Shown one piece after another: positions 1-7,140 of a stretch of 7,296 nt of DNA. Location: contig JAEUJR010000040.1 in assembly GCA_016793585.1 (NCBI GenBank), positions 1 through 7,296 of the forward strand, written 5' to 3'. This DNA comes from Archangium sp. GTDB taxonomy: Bacteria; Myxococcota; Myxococcia; Myxococcales; Myxococcaceae. Position numbers and translations under genes: made by a program. Under the pieces are notes generated by a model. That model had not been told where the DNA came from. It did not search any database and saw only the letters and a program-made list of their open reading frames with translations. How positions within the stretch are numbered: the first letter of the stretch is position 1; every line of letters starts with the position of its first letter.

Positions 1-1
1 T

Positions 2-1789
2 GACGTCATTCTCTTCATCGACGAGATGCACACGCTCGTCGGCGCGGGCAAAGCCGAAGGCTCGATGGACGCAGGCAACATGCTCAAGCCGGCGCTCGCG
101 CGCGGTGAGCTGCACTGCATCGGCGCCACGACGCTGGACGAGTACCGCAAGCACATCGAGAAAGACGCTGCGCTCGAGCGCCGCTTCCAGCCCGTGTTCG
201 TGGGCGAGCCCTCGGTGCAGGACACCATCTCGATCCTCCGCGGCCTCAAGGAGCGCTACGAGGTGCACCACGGCGTGCACATTCAGGACACGGCCCTGGT
301 CGCCGCCGCCACGCTCTCGAACCGCTACATCTCGGACCGCTTCCTGCCTGACAAGGCGATCGATCTCGTCGACGAGGCGGCGTCACGGCTGCGCATCGAG
401 ATCGACTCCATGCCCACCGAGGTCGACGACGTTCGCCGCAAGCTCGTGCAGCTCGAGATCGAACGCGAAGGCCTGAAGAAAGAGACCGACGTTCACTCGA
501 AGGAGCGCCTCGAGACCCTTGAGAAGGAGATCGCCACGCTCAACGAGAGCTTCACCGCGCTCAAGGCCCACTGGGAGGCCGAGAAGGGCGTGATCAGCTC
601 GATTCGCAGCGTGAAAGAGAAGGTCGAACAGGCCCGCAACGATCAAGCCGGCGCCGAGCGGCGAGGCGATCTGAACAAGGCGGCCGAGATCAAGTTCGGT
701 GTGCTGCCCTCGCTCGAGAAAGAGCTCGCCCAGCAGAACGCGCGCCTCGCCGAGCTGCAGAAGAAGCAGAAGTTCCTCAAGGAAGAGGTCGACAGCGAAG
801 ACATCGCCGAGGTCGTCGGCAAGTGGACCGGCATTCCCGTCTCGAAGCTCCTCGAAGGTGAGCTGCAGAAGCTCGTGAAGATGGAGCAGCGGCTCGGGCA
901 ACGCGTCATCGGCCAGAAGGCGGCGCTCGAGGCCGTCAGCAACGCCGTTCGCCGCGCGCGCTCGGGCCTGCAGGACCCCAACCGGCCCATCGGCTCGTTC
1001 GTGTTCCTCGGCCCCACCGGCGTCGGCAAGACCGAGACCGCGAAGGCGCTCGCCGAGTTCCTGTTCGACTCCGACCAGGCGATCGTGCGCATCGACATGA
1101 GCGAGTACATGGAGAAGCACGCCGTGGCCCGGCTCATCGGCGCGCCTCCCGGGTACGTGGGCTACGACGAAGGTGGCCAGCTCACCGAAGCGATTCGCCG
1201 GCGCCCGTACGCGGTGGTGCTCTTCGACGAGATCGAGAAGGCGCACCCTGACGTGTTCAACGTGCTCCTGCAGATCCTCGACGAGGGCCGCCTCACCGAC
1301 AGCCAGGGCCGCACCGTCGACTTCAAGAACACGGTGTTGATCATGACGTCGAACATCGGCTCGCAGGCGATTCAGGAAGGGCTGGTCGGCGACAAGGGCC
1401 TCGACGCTTCGACTCGCGCCGAGGTGATGAACCAGCTGCGCGCCAGCTTCCGCCCCGAGTTCCTCAACCGCATCGACGAGATCGTGCTCTTCGAGCCGCT
1501 GAACCAGTCGCACATTGCGTCGGTCGTCGACCTGCAGCTGGGCCGGCTCACGAAGCTGCTCGCCGATCGCCGGCTCACGCTCGAGCTCAGCGAGGGGGCT
1601 CGCGCCTTCCTCGCGAAGGAGGGCTACGACCCGGTCTACGGCGCACGGCCCCTCAAGCGGGCGATTCAGAAGCACCTGCAGGATCAGCTGGCCCTTCGAA
1701 TTCTCGGCGGTGAGTTCACGCCGGGAGATCACATTCGCGCCGAGGTCGCGGGTGACGGGCTGCGCTTCACCACGGGCGCGCGGGCCTAA
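2..1789 (+). CDS. clpB: ClpB disaggregase, C-terminal 595 residues (5' end outside window)
   Basis: Hsp100-family AAA+ unfoldase that, with the DnaK system, pulls polypeptides out of cytosolic aggregates. The frame is open from base 2 and enters at the Walker B strand of the first ATPase domain (DVILFIDE, fragment residues 1-8). The sensor stretch GATTLDEY and the arginine-finger region LERRF (about 58-62) follow. A charged, heptad-rich middle domain (about 144-263) is the coiled coil typical of ClpB and absent from ClpA and ClpX. The second ATPase domain shows Walker A GPTGVGKT (337-344), pore loop GYVGY (384-388), Walker B LFDE (407-410), sensor 1 [11 protein letters not shown], and sensor 2 GARPLKR (547-553). 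Compared with the usual length of about 860 residues, some 260-280 are missing on the left: the N domain and the first Walker A. All visible catalytic motifs are intact, so the truncation is the window edge, not decay. Its promoter is not visible. The stop overlaps that of the convergent membrane gene. Confidence 0.97.
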   Translation, partial: DVILFIDEMHTLVGAGKAEGSMDAGNMLKPALARGELHCIGATTLDEYRKHIEKDAALERRFQPVFVGEPSVQDTISILRGLKERYEVHHGVHIQDTALVAAATLSNRYISDRFLPDKAIDLVDEAASRLRIEIDSMPTEVDDVRRKLVQLEIEREGLKKETDVHSKERLETLEKEIATLNESFTALKAHWEAEKGVISSIRSVKEKVEQARNDQAGAERRGDLNKAAEIKFGVLPSLEKELAQQNARLAELQKKQKFLKEEVDSEDIAEVVGKWTGIPVSKLLEGELQKLVKMEQRLGQRVIGQKAALEAVSNAVRRARSGLQDPNRPIGSFVFLGPTGVGKTETAKALAEFLFDSDQAIVRIDMSEYMEKHAVARLIGAPPGYVGYDEGGQLTEAIRRRPYAVVLFDEIEKAHPDVFNVLLQILDEGRLTDSQGRTVDFKNTVLIMTSNIGSQAIQEGLVGDKGLDASTRAEVMNQLRASFRPEFLNRIDEIVLFEPLNQSHIASVVDLQLGRLTKLLADRRLTLELSEGARAFLAKEGYDPVYGARPLKRAIQKHLQDQLALRILGGEFTPGDHIRAEVAGDGLRFTTGARA

Positions 1790-2358
1790 GGCTTCGGCGG
1801 CTCTGACGAAGGCGGCGCAGTCTCGGTCGTCTTCGCCACGAATGCGTCGTACTCGGCCTTTCGGGCTGCGGCGTCGACGAGCGACTGGGCCTGGGCACGG
1901 TCGAAGGCCTTCGCTCCGTGGAGGAACGCGGCGAAGCAGGGCACGAGCGCGAGGCCGAGGCTCACCGCCCAGCCCGCCACGTCTTCCCATGAGTGAAACG
2001 GCGAGCCGTCTTTGAGGAACTCGACCGCGAACGACAGCGCCTCGCCCGAGATCGTCGCCGGCAACACGAAGAGCACCGACGAGCCACCGATGAAGCGGCC
2101 CGCGAGCCAGCTGATCGGCGCGAGGAGCAGCACCATCCACACGCGCTGGAAGGTCCAGTGCTCGATGATCGCCTTGAAGCCCGTGTCGACCAGCTCGTCG
2201 AGCGGCGCCTCGAGCAGCTCGCGCAGGTTCACCGACAAGACCGAACCGACGCCCCAGGCGAGCACGCCGAGGCAGATGATCAGCAACACGCGGCGGCTCG
2301 CGTTCTCGGCGCGGGCGTAGGCGCTCGGCCCCTTCGAGACGGGGTCAGTCGTCGTCAT
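1786..2358 (-). CDS. Multi-pass membrane protein of unknown function, 190 aa
   Basis: I do not recognise this family. The protein starts with a short polar N-terminus (1-23). Hydrophobic segments follow at about 24-43, 72-88, 90-112 and 128-148, suggesting three or four inner-membrane helices. Between the first two lies an amphipathic, acidic stretch ([16 protein letters not shown]). The C-terminus (about 150-190) is an alanine-rich charged helix followed by a Pro/Ser/Glu tail that is probably cytosolic and disordered. The ATG at 2358 is supported by a GAGG six bases upstream. It lies inside the 3' end of truA with a 14-base overlap, so the two are probably co-transcribed and perhaps translationally coupled. 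Nothing ties its job to tRNA modification; the pairing may be only positional. Its TAG stop shares bases with the clpB TAA on the other strand. There is no catalytic signature, so function is open. I am fairly sure it is a real gene because of its hydrophobic pattern, ribosome binding site and operon spacing. Confidence 0.85.
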   Translation of the reverse strand: MTTTDPVSKGPSAYARAENASRRVLLIICLGVLAWGVGSVLSVNLRELLEAPLDELVDTGFKAIIEHWTFQRVWMVLLLAPISWLAGRFIGGSSVLFVLPATISGEALSFAVEFLKDGSPFHSWEDVAGWAVSLGLALVPCFAAFLHGAKAFDRAQAQSLVDAAARKAEYDAFVAKTTETAPPSSEPPKP

Positions 2359-3118
2359 CGGGATCCTCGCGGGGGCCGTTGCCGTAGAAGACCGCCTCGA
2401 GCGTGAGACCCTGGGGCGGCGCCGTCTGCCCTGCCCTCGTTCGATCTTTCCCTTCGAGCACGGTGCCCAGGAACGACGGCGGCTGCTTGCCGCGCCCCAC
2501 CTCGACGACGCTGCCCATGATGTTGCGCACCATGTGCTTCAAGAAGGCGGTGCCCTCGACGACGAAGGTGATCTCGTCTCCGACGGCGCCTGCGAGCTCG
2601 AGCTTCGTGATCTCTCGAACCGCGTGCGCGGCCTGGCAGTCGGCGGCGCGAAACCCGGAGAAGTCGTGTTTGCCGATGAGCGGCAGCACCGACTCCTGCA
2701 TCGCGGCGAGGTTGAGCGGCTGAAAGATCTCCCAGTGCGAGTTGCGCCGCATCGGAGAGCGTGAGCGCCGATTGCTGAGCCGATAGCGGTAGCGCTTGCC
2801 TCGCGCCCACCGCCGCGGATCGAACGCAGGGTCGACCTCTTCGGCAGTGATCACTGCGATGTCGTCAGGGAGCAGCCCGTTGAGGCCCATCCAGTACGCC
2901 TTCGAGGGCAGCTGCTTCGGCGAATCGAACGCCACCACCTGCCCCGTCGCGTGAACGCCGGCATCGGTTCGCCCCGCGGCCCAGATCGCGACCGGTACCT
3001 CGAGCAGCTCCTGCAACGCGCGCTGCACGCGGCCCTGCACCGACGGCCCGTTCTGCTGGATCTGCCAGCCGACGTAGTTGCTGCCGTCGTACTCGAGCAC
3101 CAGCTTCACGCGCGGCAT
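2345..3118 (-). CDS. truA: tRNA pseudouridine(38-40) synthase TruA, 257 aa
   Basis: Isomerises uridine to pseudouridine at positions 38-40 of the tRNA anticodon stem-loop in the cytosol. The N-terminus has the family strand LVLEYDGSNYVGWQ (7-20). The catalytic motif GRTDAGVHATGQV (49-61) carries the nucleophile Asp52. Further family signatures are KRYRYRL (108-114, with the tyrosine that stacks on the target base), HDFSGFR (151-157), FLKHMVRNIMG (192-202) and AGQTAPPQGLTLEAVFY (229-245). Length is normal for the family. The frame stays open upstream to 3295, but those residues are proline/glycine-rich and unlike TruA. The ATG at 3118 gives the expected start and has a GAGG three bases upstream. 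The protein ends in an acidic tail, DPDDDD, encoded within and next to the overlap with the downstream membrane gene; this tail is not part of the catalytic fold. It is the first gene of a two-gene minus-strand unit and is divergent from the gene at 3252. Confidence 0.97.
   Translation of the reverse strand: MPRVKLVLEYDGSNYVGWQIQQNGPSVQGRVQRALQELLEVPVAIWAAGRTDAGVHATGQVVAFDSPKQLPSKAYWMGLNGLLPDDIAVITAEEVDPAFDPRRWARGKRYRYRLSNRRSRSPMRRNSHWEIFQPLNLAAMQESVLPLIGKHDFSGFRAADCQAAHAVREITKLELAGAVGDEITFVVEGTAFLKHMVRNIMGSVVEVGRGKQPPSFLGTVLEGKDRTRAGQTAPPQGLTLEAVFYGNGPREDPDDDD
2365..2368 (-). promoter_or_regulatory. Ribosome binding site of the membrane gene, inside truA
   Basis: GAGG on the minus strand, six bases before the ATG at 2358. 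It lies in the last codons of truA, so the downstream gene has its own initiation signal although its start precedes the truA stop. It supports 2358 as the start. Confidence 0.65.
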
Positions 3119-3251
3119 GGGCCTCGCATTGTCACCGTGCCTCCATGCGAAGTCGACGAACAACCGCGGCCCGCAGCCCGCGTCTCCTGTGGCTGGCCCG
3201 ACCGTGGGCACGGCGGGAACCGGGAATTTCACAGAGCTGTCTGAGGTGACC
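3119..3251. promoter_or_regulatory. Divergent intergenic region between truA and the 134-aa gene
   Basis: This 133-base gap separates two genes that read away from each other, so promoters for both are expected here. That is inferred from layout. A TTGTCA resembling a -35 box lies at 3129-3134 on the plus strand, but no acceptable -10 box follows at normal spacing. I see no sigma-54 motif. The plus-strand end holds the GAGGTGA ribosome binding site at 3243-3249. Confidence 0.4.
3243..3249 (+). promoter_or_regulatory. Ribosome binding site of the 134-aa gene
   Basis: GAGGTGA matches the anti-Shine-Dalgarno sequence over seven bases. The GAGG core ends five bases before the ATG at 3252. It decides this start over the in-frame ATG at 3078, which lies inside truA on the other strand. 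Confidence 0.75.
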
Positions 3252-3656
3252 ATGCCGCCAGACGTCCTGCTGGTCCTTGCTTCGAGCGGAATCACCCTGG
3301 TCGCGAGCCTGCTGTTCTTCGTGAGCGAAGATCGCGAACCCGTGCAGATTCAGGGCATTCCGGTGCAGTTCTGCCTGCCGCCCAAGCGCCCGCTGGCCGT
3401 GCCGCCTCCGCTGCCCGTTCCGTTCGAGTGCGCGGTCGACGTGTCGACCCAGTCGCTGCACTCGGTGATGACGCTCAAACCGCAGGGCGAAGACTGGGTG
3501 ATGACGCTCGACATGGAGCCGATGTGCGACACGCCCGCCGTTCGGGTCGAAGGCAACCAGGGTGTCGGCCAGGTCAACGATCTGCGGTGGAACAACCGCG
3601 CTGGCTACGTTCGCCCGACGCAGAGGCAGTGGAAGGTGAAGCCCGGCCGCGCCTGA
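3252..3656 (+). CDS. Small membrane-anchored protein with three cysteines, 134 aa
   Basis: I do not recognise this family. The N-terminus (about 4-24, VLLVLASSGITLVASLLFF) is one hydrophobic helix, followed by acidic residues. It reads as a signal anchor or uncleaved signal peptide rather than a lipoprotein signal, because there is no cysteine at the end of the helix. The rest is probably outside the cytoplasm. It has a proline-rich stretch (about 43-57), three cysteines (41, 60, 92) and a short polar, beta-like remainder ending basic (KVKPGRA). Two of the cysteines could form a disulfide in the periplasm; this is inference. The ATG at 3252 has a strong GAGGTGA site. Third codon positions are G/C-rich, as in its neighbours. 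It stands alone on the plus strand, divergent from truA, and its TGA is immediately followed by the stop of the convergent exported-protein gene. Confidence 0.8.
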   Translation: MPPDVLLVLASSGITLVASLLFFVSEDREPVQIQGIPVQFCLPPKRPLAVPPPLPVPFECAVDVSTQSLHSVMTLKPQGEDWVMTLDMEPMCDTPAVRVEGNQGVGQVNDLRWNNRAGYVRPTQRQWKVKPGRA

Positions 3657-4490
3657 TTAGAAGCGCCAGTCGATCAACGAGACACTCGCGCCGATCGAGA
3701 AGCCTGAAGACGTCGGCCCAATGAGCGGCGTGGGCGTAGGAATGCCGATGGAGAGCGCTCCGGACTTCGGATCGCGGCTCGCGATGGCCGACTTGAAGCG
3801 CGGCTGCTTGGTGAGGTTCAGCACGGCCATCTGAATGAGCGGAACCACCACGATCGCGCCGACGAGCAACACCACGTCGTTTCCGCAGCCGGTCGGCACC
3901 GCCCCGCTGGTCGGCGTTCCCACCGGACACGTGGTGGGGTTGCGAACGATCGCTCCTCCACCCGTGAGATAGGTGAGGCCCAGCACTGCGGCCTGGGCCG
4001 CGAGCCCTGCCAACGCCGCGGGCCACATCTCGGAGTAGTAGTTGCGACTCCCGTTGGCGATCGAGACCTGCGTCTGGGCGACGGCGAGCGGTGCGCTCCC
4101 GAAGAGCAGCGCCGTGATCACGGTGCCAACGACGGGGTCTCCGCTGAACAGGCCCCCGTTGATCAACAGAAAGAACGGCAGCACCAGAATGCCTGCGGCC
4201 GTCAGCATGCCGAACAACGACTCGCTGACCATCAGGCCAACCTCGGGTCCTGGCGGTTCTTTGGGAGCCTGATTCCCGTAGGGCATGTACGGCTTCGCAG
4301 GCGGGGTGTTCGTCGGCGGAGCAGGTGTTCCGTACTGAGAATCGACCGGAGGCGCAGGCGGCGGCCCGTTCGGATCAGGCGCAGCAGGCGGCGGCGCGGG
4401 GACCAACGGAGGCGGAGACCACCCAGAGGTCTGCCCGCGCGCCAGCGCCGGCACCAGCAGCGCGACCATCACGTAGCTCATCCACTTCAT
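3657..4490 (-). CDS. Exported proline-rich protein with hydrophobic segments, 277 aa
   Basis: I do not recognise this family. Residues 1-20 look like a Sec signal peptide: a lysine, a hydrophobic core and a small-residue end ALARG before QTSG. Residues 26-82 are a low-complexity, proline-rich linker of the kind that crosses periplasm or cell wall. Four hydrophobic stretches follow at about 93-110, 119-138, 157-176 and 205-226. Between the last two is a polar loop with Cys188 and Cys202, a possible disulfide. The C-terminus alternates hydrophobic and small residues and ends SLIDWRF, an aromatic ending reminiscent of outer-membrane beta-barrel proteins, although the body looks more like inner-membrane helices. 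The second ATG (4490) is preferred: GGAG sits six bases before it but directly against the first ATG (4496). It lies 46 bases after ridA on the same strand, so it is probably the last gene of the rel operon. Envelope location is fairly safe; function is unknown. Confidence 0.85.
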   Translation of the reverse strand: MKWMSYVMVALLVPALARGQTSGWSPPPLVPAPPPAAPDPNGPPPAPPVDSQYGTPAPPTNTPPAKPYMPYGNQAPKEPPGPEVGLMVSESLFGMLTAAGILVLPFFLLINGGLFSGDPVVGTVITALLFGSAPLAVAQTQVSIANGSRNYYSEMWPAALAGLAAQAAVLGLTYLTGGGAIVRNPTTCPVGTPTSGAVPTGCGNDVVLLVGAIVVVPLIQMAVLNLTKQPRFKSAIASRDPKSGALSIGIPTPTPLIGPTSSGFSIGASVSLIDWRF

Positions 4491-4496
4491 GACCAT

Positions 4497-4500
4497 CTCC
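4497..4500 (-). promoter_or_regulatory. Ribosome binding site that picks the ATG at 4490
   Basis: GGAG on the minus strand. Spacing is zero to the ATG at 4496 and six bases to the in-frame ATG at 4490, so initiation should occur at 4490. That also gives a cleaner signal peptide beginning MKW. Confidence 0.7.
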
Positions 4501-4536
4501 GTGAGGCCACTGCCGGCCGGCGCCTCGCAAACTCGT

Positions 4537-4923
4537 TCAAATCACCGCGATCGCATCAATCTCGACCTTCGAGCCTCTTGGCAAGGCGCTCACCTGAACG
4601 GTCGCGCGGGCCGGAGGATTCGAAGGGAACGCCTTCGCGTACACCTCATTCACCTTCCCGAAGTCGTTCAGGTCGGTGAGGAAGATGCCGCAGCGCACGA
4701 CGTTGGCGAAGGTGGCGCCCGACTTCGCGAGCACGGCCTCGAGGTTCTTCATCACCCGCTCGGTCTGCGCGGTGATGTCGCCTTCGACGATCTGCCCCGT
4801 CTTCGGGTCGAGCGGAATCTGTCCCGAGAGGAACACCATTCGGCCGGCGGGAACCGACACGGCCTGCGAGTACGGCCCGATCGCCGCGGGAGCGCCGTCG
4901 GTCTGAATCACTTCACGCGCCAT
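4537..4923 (-). CDS. ridA: RidA/YjgF-family reactive enamine/imine deaminase, 128 aa
   Basis: Small cytosolic enzyme, trimeric in the family, that hydrolyses the reactive 2-aminoacrylate and related enamine/imine products released by PLP enzymes such as threonine/serine dehydratase, protecting other PLP enzymes. Family motifs are all present: AIGPYSQAV (14-22), FLSGQIPLDP (31-40), the long helix with VMKNLEAVLAKSG (57-69), FLTDLNDF (81-88), PPARATVQV (103-111) and VEIDAIAVI (120-128). Arg106 and Glu121 correspond to the Arg/Glu pair of the RidA active site, so deaminase activity is likely rather than one of the non-catalytic Rid subgroups. Length equals that of the Escherichia coli protein. 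The ATG at 4923 is chosen over the GTG one codon upstream because AGGAG is six bases before the ATG. It follows rel by 12 bases, so the two are almost certainly co-transcribed and ridA levels should track rel. Confidence 0.95.
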   Translation of the reverse strand: MAREVIQTDGAPAAIGPYSQAVSVPAGRMVFLSGQIPLDPKTGQIVEGDITAQTERVMKNLEAVLAKSGATFANVVRCGIFLTDLNDFGKVNEVYAKAFPSNPPARATVQVSALPRGSKVEIDAIAVI

Positions 4924-4929
4924 CACCTG

Positions 4930-4934
4930 CTCCT
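4930..4934 (-). promoter_or_regulatory. Ribosome binding site of ridA
   Basis: AGGAG on the minus strand, one base after the rel TGA and six bases before the ATG at 4923 (three before the alternative GTG at 4926). It supports the ATG start and shows that ridA has its own strong initiation signal directly behind rel. Confidence 0.75.
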
Positions 4935-4935
4935 G

Positions 4936-7140
4936 TCACACGCGCTCGACCGAGTGCACCCCGGTGAGCTTCTCGATGCTGCGAATGAGATCGTTGAGCT
5001 GCTTCAAGTCGGAGATCACGCACTCGAACGTGTTCACGGCGCGATCGTCACCGGTCACGCGGCAGTTCGCCTGCGAGATGTTCACGCCCTTCTTCGAGAA
5101 GATCTGCGACATGTCGGCGAGCAGACCGGGGCGATCGACGGTCATCACGCGCAAGGTGACCGCGCGCTTGAAGTCGCCCTTCACGTCCCACGCGACGTCG
5201 ACCTTGCGCTCGGGGTCGGTGGCCAACGCCTTCTCGCAGCCCGACTGGTGAACCGTCACGCCGCGGCCGCGCGTGATGAAGCCGACGATCGCGTCTCCAG
5301 GCACCGGGTTGCAGCACCGGGCGAAGCGCACCAGCACGTCGTCGATGCCGCCGATGGTGACGCCACTCGACGACTTTCGGCCGACGACCCGCTTGGCGAT
5401 GTCGCTCACCGCCGAGAACAGCCCTGAGGCGCTCGAGGGGCTCGGCGGCGGAGCCTCTTTCACCTCGGCGACCTTCTCGGCCGGCAGCAGCAGCTCGACG
5501 AGTTGGCCAGGCTGGATCTTTCCGTACCCGACCGCGACGAGCAGATCTTCTTCGGTGCGCAGGCCGTAGCCCTCGAGGTGCGGCTTCAGGTCGCCGCCCT
5601 TGATCACCTTGTTCAGGTTGAGCCCGAACCGCTTGAACTCGCGCTCGACGAGCTCGCGGCCCAGCGCCATCGACTTCTCGCGCTGCTGCTCCTTGATGAA
5701 CGAGCGAATCTTCTGCTGCGCCCGGCTCGTCTTCACGAAGGTGAGCCAGTCTTTCGACGGGTGCGCCTGCGGGCTCGTGAGCACCTCGATCTGATCGCCG
5801 TTCTTGAGCTTGTAGCGGAGCGGCACGATCTTGCCGTTCACCTTGGCGCCGACGCACTTCTCGCCGACGGCCGAGTGCACCGCATAGGCGAAGTCGACTG
5901 GCGTGGCGTCGCGCGGCAGGCTCTTCACATCACCACGCGGGGTGAAGACGAAGACCTCGTCGGTGAAGAGATCGACCTTCACCGTGTCGAGGAACTCTTT
6001 CGGATCCTTCAGATCCTGCTGCCACTCGAGCAGCTGCCGCAGCCACGCGAACTTCTCGTCGTCTTTCGCGAGCGCCGACTTGCCCTCTTTGTAGGCCCAG
6101 TGCGCGGCGATGCCTTCTTCGGCGATGCGGTGCATCTCTTCGGTGCGAATCTGAATCTCGATGCGCTCCGAGAGCGGGCCGATCACCGTCGTGTGCAACG
6201 ACTGGTACATGTTCGCCTTGGGAATGGCGATGAAGTCCTTGAAGCGGCCGGGCACTGGCTTCCACTGCTGGTGCATGAGCCCGAGCGCGCCGTAACACTG
6301 CCCTACGTCGTGAGTGATCACGCGAAACGCGATGACGTCGGGCACCTGCTCGAACTCGATGCCCTGCGACCGCATCTTCTTGTGAATCGAATACATGTGC
6401 TTGAAGCGGCCCGTCACCGACGCGGGAATCGCGGCCTCCTTGAGCTTGCCGGCGATCAGCGCGCAGACGTCGTCGATGTACTTCTCACGGTCCTTCTTCT
6501 TGCGGTTGATGCGCGCTTCGAGCTCGAAGAAGTCCTTCGGGCGCGTGTAGCGGAACGAGAGATCTTCGAGCTCGGTCTTGATCCACGAGATGCCGAGCCG
6601 GTTCGCCAGCGGCGCGTAGATGTCGAGCGTCTCTTGCGCGATGCGCGCCTGCTTCTCTTCGCTCATGTGCTCGAGCGTGCGCATGTTGTGAGTGCGATCG
6701 GCGAGCTTCACGAGAATGACGCGAATGTCTTGCGCCATCGCGACGAGCATCTTGCGAAAGTTCTCGGCCTGCTTCTCTTCCTGCGAGAGCTGCTGCGGCG
6801 CGGAGTACTTCGAGAGCTTGGTGACGCCGTCGACGATGAGCGCGACCTCGGCGCCGAAGAGCTCTTGAATCTCTTCGACGGTCGCGAGCGTGTCTTCGAC
6901 GGTGTCGTGCAGCAGCCCTGCGACGATCGACGCCTCGTCGAGACGCAGCTGCGCCAGAAGGCCGGCGACTTCGAGCGGGTGAATCAGGTACGGCTCGCCA
7001 GACTTGCGAACCTGACCCTGATGAACCTTCGCCGAATAGACGTAGGCTTTCTTGATGATGTCGAGGTCGGGTGCCGGGTGGTACGACGACACCCTCGTCA
7101 AAATGTCGTTCAGACGAATCAAACGTGGTGATGCTAACAC
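4936..7140 (-). CDS. rel: Bifunctional (p)ppGpp synthetase/hydrolase Rel (RelA/SpoT family), about 734 aa
   Basis: Makes (p)ppGpp from ATP and GDP/GTP and also degrades it, setting the stringent response; in family members the C-terminal half contacts the ribosome. Numbering is from the GTG at 7140. The hydrolase domain keeps the metal-binding and catalytic residues His40, His78-Asp79 (HDTVEDT, 78-84) and Asp148 (LADRTHNMRT). The synthetase domain shows RFKHMYSIHKKM (245-256), PDVIAFRV with Asp268, MYQSLHTTV and IEIQIRTEEMH. GRFKD (298-302) is the RXKD signature of bifunctional enzymes; synthetase-only RelA has EXDD. A TGS domain (about 393-456), a CC-containing zinc-finger-like domain (RFARCCNPVPGD, then HQSGC) and a C-terminal ACT domain (about 658-734) follow, so the protein is full length. 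There is no ATG at the N-terminus. GTG 7140 has GGAG four bases upstream. TTG 7122 would give MIRLNDIL, the N-terminus I recall in related Rel proteins, but lacks a ribosome binding site. TTG 7188 is least likely. First gene of a probable rel-ridA-exported protein operon. Confidence 0.95.
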   Translation of the reverse strand: MLASPRLIRLNDILTRVSSYHPAPDLDIIKKAYVYSAKVHQGQVRKSGEPYLIHPLEVAGLLAQLRLDEASIVAGLLHDTVEDTLATVEEIQELFGAEVALIVDGVTKLSKYSAPQQLSQEEKQAENFRKMLVAMAQDIRVILVKLADRTHNMRTLEHMSEEKQARIAQETLDIYAPLANRLGISWIKTELEDLSFRYTRPKDFFELEARINRKKKDREKYIDDVCALIAGKLKEAAIPASVTGRFKHMYSIHKKMRSQGIEFEQVPDVIAFRVITHDVGQCYGALGLMHQQWKPVPGRFKDFIAIPKANMYQSLHTTVIGPLSERIEIQIRTEEMHRIAEEGIAAHWAYKEGKSALAKDDEKFAWLRQLLEWQQDLKDPKEFLDTVKVDLFTDEVFVFTPRGDVKSLPRDATPVDFAYAVHSAVGEKCVGAKVNGKIVPLRYKLKNGDQIEVLTSPQAHPSKDWLTFVKTSRAQQKIRSFIKEQQREKSMALGRELVEREFKRFGLNLNKVIKGGDLKPHLEGYGLRTEEDLLVAVGYGKIQPGQLVELLLPAEKVAEVKEAPPPSPSSASGLFSAVSDIAKRVVGRKSSSGVTIGGIDDVLVRFARCCNPVPGDAIVGFITRGRGVTVHQSGCEKALATDPERKVDVAWDVKGDFKRAVTLRVMTVDRPGLLADMSQIFSKKGVNISQANCRVTGDDRAVNTFECVISDLKQLNDLIRSIEKLTGVHSVERV

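Noticed and set aside
383..2140. Long minus-strand open frame (585 codons) opposite clpB
   Set aside because: Its low-complexity Arg/Ala/Leu/Glu-rich translation has no domain, and it lies opposite a gene with intact ClpB motifs. High-GC coding DNA often leaves such antisense frames open.
3129..3157. TTGTCA as the -35 box of a sigma-70 promoter for the gene at 3252
   Set aside because: At 17-base spacing the -10 position reads GTCGAC, which does not resemble TATAAT.
3119..3295. N-terminal extension of TruA up to 3295
   Set aside because: The added 59 residues do not resemble TruA, would overlap the divergent gene at 3252, and the ATG at 3118 gives the normal family start.
4503..4526. Inverted repeat GAGGC/GCCTC with an inner GCCGGCCGGC palindrome between ridA and the exported gene, considered as a terminator or attenuator
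   Set aside because: The outer stem is only five base pairs with mismatches inside, and no T-run follows. Such palindromes are common in GC-rich DNA.
4489..5427. Plus-strand open frame (312 codons) across ridA and the end of rel
   Set aside because: It spans two well-identified minus-strand genes and their junction, and its His/Arg/Asp-rich composition is typical of a shadow frame.
5503..7131. Long plus-strand open frame (542 codons) opposite rel
   Set aside because: It mirrors the rel codons and gives a Leu/Arg/Glu/Val-rich sequence without recognisable motifs. All Rel motifs lie on the minus strand.
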